Source: Mucilaginibacter achroorhodeus (GTDB lineage Bacteria; Bacteroidota; Bacteroidia; Sphingobacteriales; Sphingobacteriaceae). From it: a DNA stretch of 64,000 bases. Positions 61,831-64,000 of this stretch are shown here, one piece after another. Both the position numbers and the translations under genes were made by a program. Below the pieces are notes generated by a model that worked only from the letters and a program-made list of their open reading frames with translations, did no database searches and was not told the origin of the DNA. The stretch covers positions 744,001 through 808,000 of the forward strand of contig NZ_VOEI01000002.1 in the NCBI RefSeq assembly GCF_007846095.1, in the 5' to 3' direction. Every line of letters begins with the position of its first letter. Position 1 is the stretch's first letter.

Positions 61831-62733
61831 TTAACCTGCAGCCCGGTTAAGGCTTATCATGTTGTTGTTATAAGAATCGAGATAGCCGCGTGGCGAATTA
61901 CCTATAACACTCCTGAAAACCCTGTTAAAGTTGGTGATGCTTTTAAAGCCGCATTTGTAAGCAACAGTGTTGATGCTTTCAAATTTGTGGGATATCAGTT
62001 TTTTACAAGCTTCATTGATACGGATATCATTTAAGAACGAAACGAAGGTGTGGCCGGTATGCTTTTTAAAATAACGGCAAAAAGATTCCGGAGTCATGTA
62101 AGCAACTTTAGCAACATCCTCAAGGGTAATTGATTCTGAATAGTGCTGCATAATATAGTTGTAGATATTACCTATCCGTATCCCCTCGTTCTCTGTTATG
62201 CCGGGCAGGTTGCCGTAAGTTGATAATGGTGAAAGCTTGGTTTTAATGCTGGTAAGCGTTTTGAGCAATTGAAAAAACTGCACCAACTGATCCGGACCAC
62301 CGGATTTTTGTAAGGCTATCATGATTTGAGATAGCTTGTCGATCACATCATGTGGTATCTTAACTCCCTGCTGATACTGCTGGATGAACATCAGGGATGG
62401 TTTTAACTCCGGCAAATTAAACAGCGGAGCCAGCACATCCTGCGGATCAAAAAAGATAGTTAATGCTTCTATATGTTTGTTGGTATTAGGCGCAAAATAC
62501 TCCGGATTACTTTTGAAAACGTGCGGCAGATTGGCCCCGATCAGAAACATATCACCCGCAGAATAATCGTGCATATTATTGCCGGCAATCAACGTACCTT
62601 CACCTTGCTGGATCCAGGTAAGCTGTACCTCTTTGTGACGGTGCAGGTACGGATAGTGGTAAGGCAACAAAACCTTTTCTGCGATAACGCTCTTATCGTG
62701 CGGTACCGGGATGGTAAATTGTAATACTTTCAT
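61831..62733 (-). CDS. AraC-family transcriptional regulator
   Basis: A 300-aa regulator: an N-terminal cupin sensor (residues 1-130; HRHKEVQLTWIQQGEGTLIAGNN) and a C-terminal double helix-turn-helix (about 190-290; ITLEDVAKVAYMTPESFCRYFKKHTGHTFVSFLNDIRI, then VAYKCGFKSITNFNRVFRSVIGNSPRGY). It has the layout of AraC regulators that control nearby transport and catabolic genes. It lies between the DadA-like gene and the DUF885 gene and probably controls this group. Confidence 0.93.
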   Translation of the reverse strand: MKVLQFTIPVPHDKSVIAEKVLLPYHYPYLHRHKEVQLTWIQQGEGTLIAGNNMHDYSAGDMFLIGANLPHVFKSNPEYFAPNTNKHIEALTIFFDPQDVLAPLFNLPELKPSLMFIQQYQQGVKIPHDVIDKLSQIMIALQKSGGPDQLVQFFQLLKTLTSIKTKLSPLSTYGNLPGITENEGIRIGNIYNYIMQHYSESITLEDVAKVAYMTPESFCRYFKKHTGHTFVSFLNDIRINEACKKLISHKFESINTVAYKCGFKSITNFNRVFRSVIGNSPRGYLDSYNNNMISLNRAAG

Positions 62734-62911
62734 GATGCTGCTCTGATTTCACCGTTAATTTACCATTACTTAACATATTTTGCTAAATAAATTATGAATT
62801 AGGTTAAAATACGGGCAACAATAGGTAATTTTTTAACATATATTAATTCTTACTTATGAAAACTAAAATATAAGTTGTTGAAAATTAGGCCAATAAAATA
62901 TTATATATTAC

Positions 62912-62950
62912 AAAACAAAAGCCCGCTACATCTGTGCGATGAGCGGGCTT
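62912..62950 (-). terminator. terminator of the DadA-like gene
   Basis: AAGCCCGCT at 62919-62927 pairs perfectly with AGCGGGCTT at 62942-62950. On the minus strand it is followed by TTTTGTTTTG. It separates this gene from the AraC regulator. Confidence 0.85.
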
Positions 62951-62990
62951 AACTTTATATACAAGTTGAACGTAGGGGCATTAAATAAAA

Positions 62991-64000
62991 TCAGTTCCTA
63001 TCCGGCGCAAAATCTGCTACTTTGATGGTAGTTGTTTTGCCCGAGATGATCTCGCTGGTTAATAAACCGGTGGCAGCACCAAGGCTAAGGCCCATCATGC
63101 CGTGGCCGGTAGCCAGCGTTAAGTTTCCATAGTTTTTTGTCCTGCCTATATAAGGCAAGCCATCCGCAGAAGACGGGCGGAAGCCAAACCAAATATCTTT
63201 CTGTTCGGGAACCGCAGGTTTCAGGTCAGGGAAATATTTAGGTACCGATTCTACGATACCTTTTACCCTATTCATGTTGATACGGGTGTTAATTGCATCC
63301 AGTTCCATGGTACCACCGTAGCGCAGGCCGCCGTTCATTGGTGTAATGGCAACCCTCGCCTCTGCAAGCAACGCCGGAATGTGCATGGTGCCGCTCTCGT
63401 CGGGCACATTAAAAGAATAACCTTTACCCGGCATCAGCAATACATTTACCTTCAACATTTTGGCAATTGCCGGCGACCATGAGCCACCTGCTATCACATA
63501 TTCATCAGCCGTAAATTTCTGGCTACCGGCAATTACGGCAGTAACCTTACCGTTATCGCTTTCAATTTTTGTAACCTCTGTATTGCTCAGCAATTTTGCG
63601 CCCGATGCCTTTAAATATTTTATTAAAGCAGTCATCAGTTTGTTGGGCGACAGGTGCGCATCGCAACGGTAATGCACGGCGCCCAATACATCAAGCTTTA
63701 AGTTAGGCTGCAGTTGCTTACATTCTTCAACGTTCAATACTGCCATATCAAGGCCTAACTCGCGGCCTTTTTCTGCCAGGTGCGCTTCTTCTTCGGCAGC
63801 TTTTTCTGATTTGTAGAACATCAGGATGCCTTTTTCAACCAGGTCAAAATCAAAACCCGGTTCGGCATTAAGGTCTTCGTACAATTTTTTGCTCAGCAAA
63901 GAAAGTTCTGTAAGCGGAACAGCAGAACGTTCTACGTGATCGGCCGTAGCCTTTTTCATGAATTTAAGTCCCCATTTGATCAGATCGGGGTTTAAAGACG
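62991..64000 (-). CDS. DadA-like FAD-dependent D-amino acid oxidoreductase, N-terminus outside the window
   Basis: FAD-dependent oxidoreductase of the D-amino acid dehydrogenase type. The frame stays open from the window edge (SLNPDLIKWGLKFMKK) and the ATG at 63959 is internal, so the FAD-binding Rossmann loop and true start lie beyond 64000. Visible parts are the substrate-domain segments (LGAVHYRCDAHLSPNK), the VIAGGSWSPAIAKML turn and the C-terminal FAD site (GFRPSSADGLPYIGRTKNYGNLTLATGHGMMGLSLGAATG). Related enzymes oxidise cis-4-hydroxy-D-proline or other D-amino acids. The substrate is inferred from neighbours. Confidence 0.85.
   Translation of the reverse strand, partial: SLNPDLIKWGLKFMKKATADHVERSAVPLTELSLLSKKLYEDLNAEPGFDFDLVEKGILMFYKSEKAAEEEAHLAEKGRELGLDMAVLNVEECKQLQPNLKLDVLGAVHYRCDAHLSPNKLMTALIKYLKASGAKLLSNTEVTKIESDNGKVTAVIAGSQKFTADEYVIAGGSWSPAIAKMLKVNVLLMPGKGYSFNVPDESGTMHIPALLAEARVAITPMNGGLRYGGTMELDAINTRINMNRVKGIVESVPKYFPDLKPAVPEQKDIWFGFRPSSADGLPYIGRTKNYGNLTLATGHGMMGLSLGAATGLLTSEIISGKTTTIKVADFAPDRN

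Overview
The window reads as a chromosomal segment of a Bacteroidota member of the family Sphingobacteriaceae, most like Mucilaginibacter or Pedobacter. The evidence is the gene content: DUF3276, DUF5522, DUF5362 and DUF6702 proteins, a short RpoD-like sigma factor, a Nudix-type AraR, an Oar-like TonB-dependent receptor and long NusB. Upstream regions carry TAnnTTTG -7 elements and few Shine-Dalgarno sequences. I see no tRNA, rRNA, CRISPR array, prophage or intact insertion sequence. The intergenic DNA holds several families of short palindromic repeats.

Left part (1-31 kb) is mostly housekeeping: pyrR, rpsA, tyrS, a Xre-RES toxin-antitoxin pair with a palindromic operator over its promoter, a LuxE-like gene, a SYLF lipid-binding protein, a penicillin acylase-family hydrolase, a nuclease lipoprotein, a cysteine desulfurase, a GlmM-type mutase and a PAP2 phosphatase. 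Two adjacent minus-strand operons follow. One is nusB-DUF1573-yajC, ending in a clear terminator. The other is ybbR-like-coaE-MBL exonuclease-DUF5522-marR. Beyond them lie a leucine dehydrogenase homologue whose catalytic lysine position is tyrosine, an OmpA-like protein, an ABC exporter, mgtE and ychF.

Middle part (31-42.5 kb): exported methionine sulfoxide reductases msrA-msrB, an Oar-like receptor, an M1 peptidase with a HupE/UreJ-like protein and a DUF6702 protein, an Lrp regulator, a possible small RNA and an RpoD-family sigma factor.

Arabinose locus (42.9-52.9 kb): the minus-strand operon araB-araD-GH27-araA-sodium/sugar symporter, an exported GH51 arabinofuranosidase, and a Nudix-family AraR whose catalytic Nudix box is degenerate. 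A 16-base A/T-rich motif is identical upstream of araB and upstream of the arabinofuranosidase/araR divergent pair, so it is the likely AraR operator. The logic is to release arabinose outside the cytoplasm, import it by the symporter, and convert it by AraA, AraB and AraD to xylulose 5-phosphate.

Right part (53-64 kb): a same-strand group of an S9 peptidase, an aminopeptidase P, an alpha-ketoglutaric semialdehyde dehydrogenase, an APC permease, a DUF885 protein, an AraC regulator and a DadA-like oxidoreductase cut by the window edge. Together these fit uptake and breakdown of proline- and hydroxyproline-containing peptides. That reading is inference. The two missing pathway enzymes would have to lie beyond position 64000.
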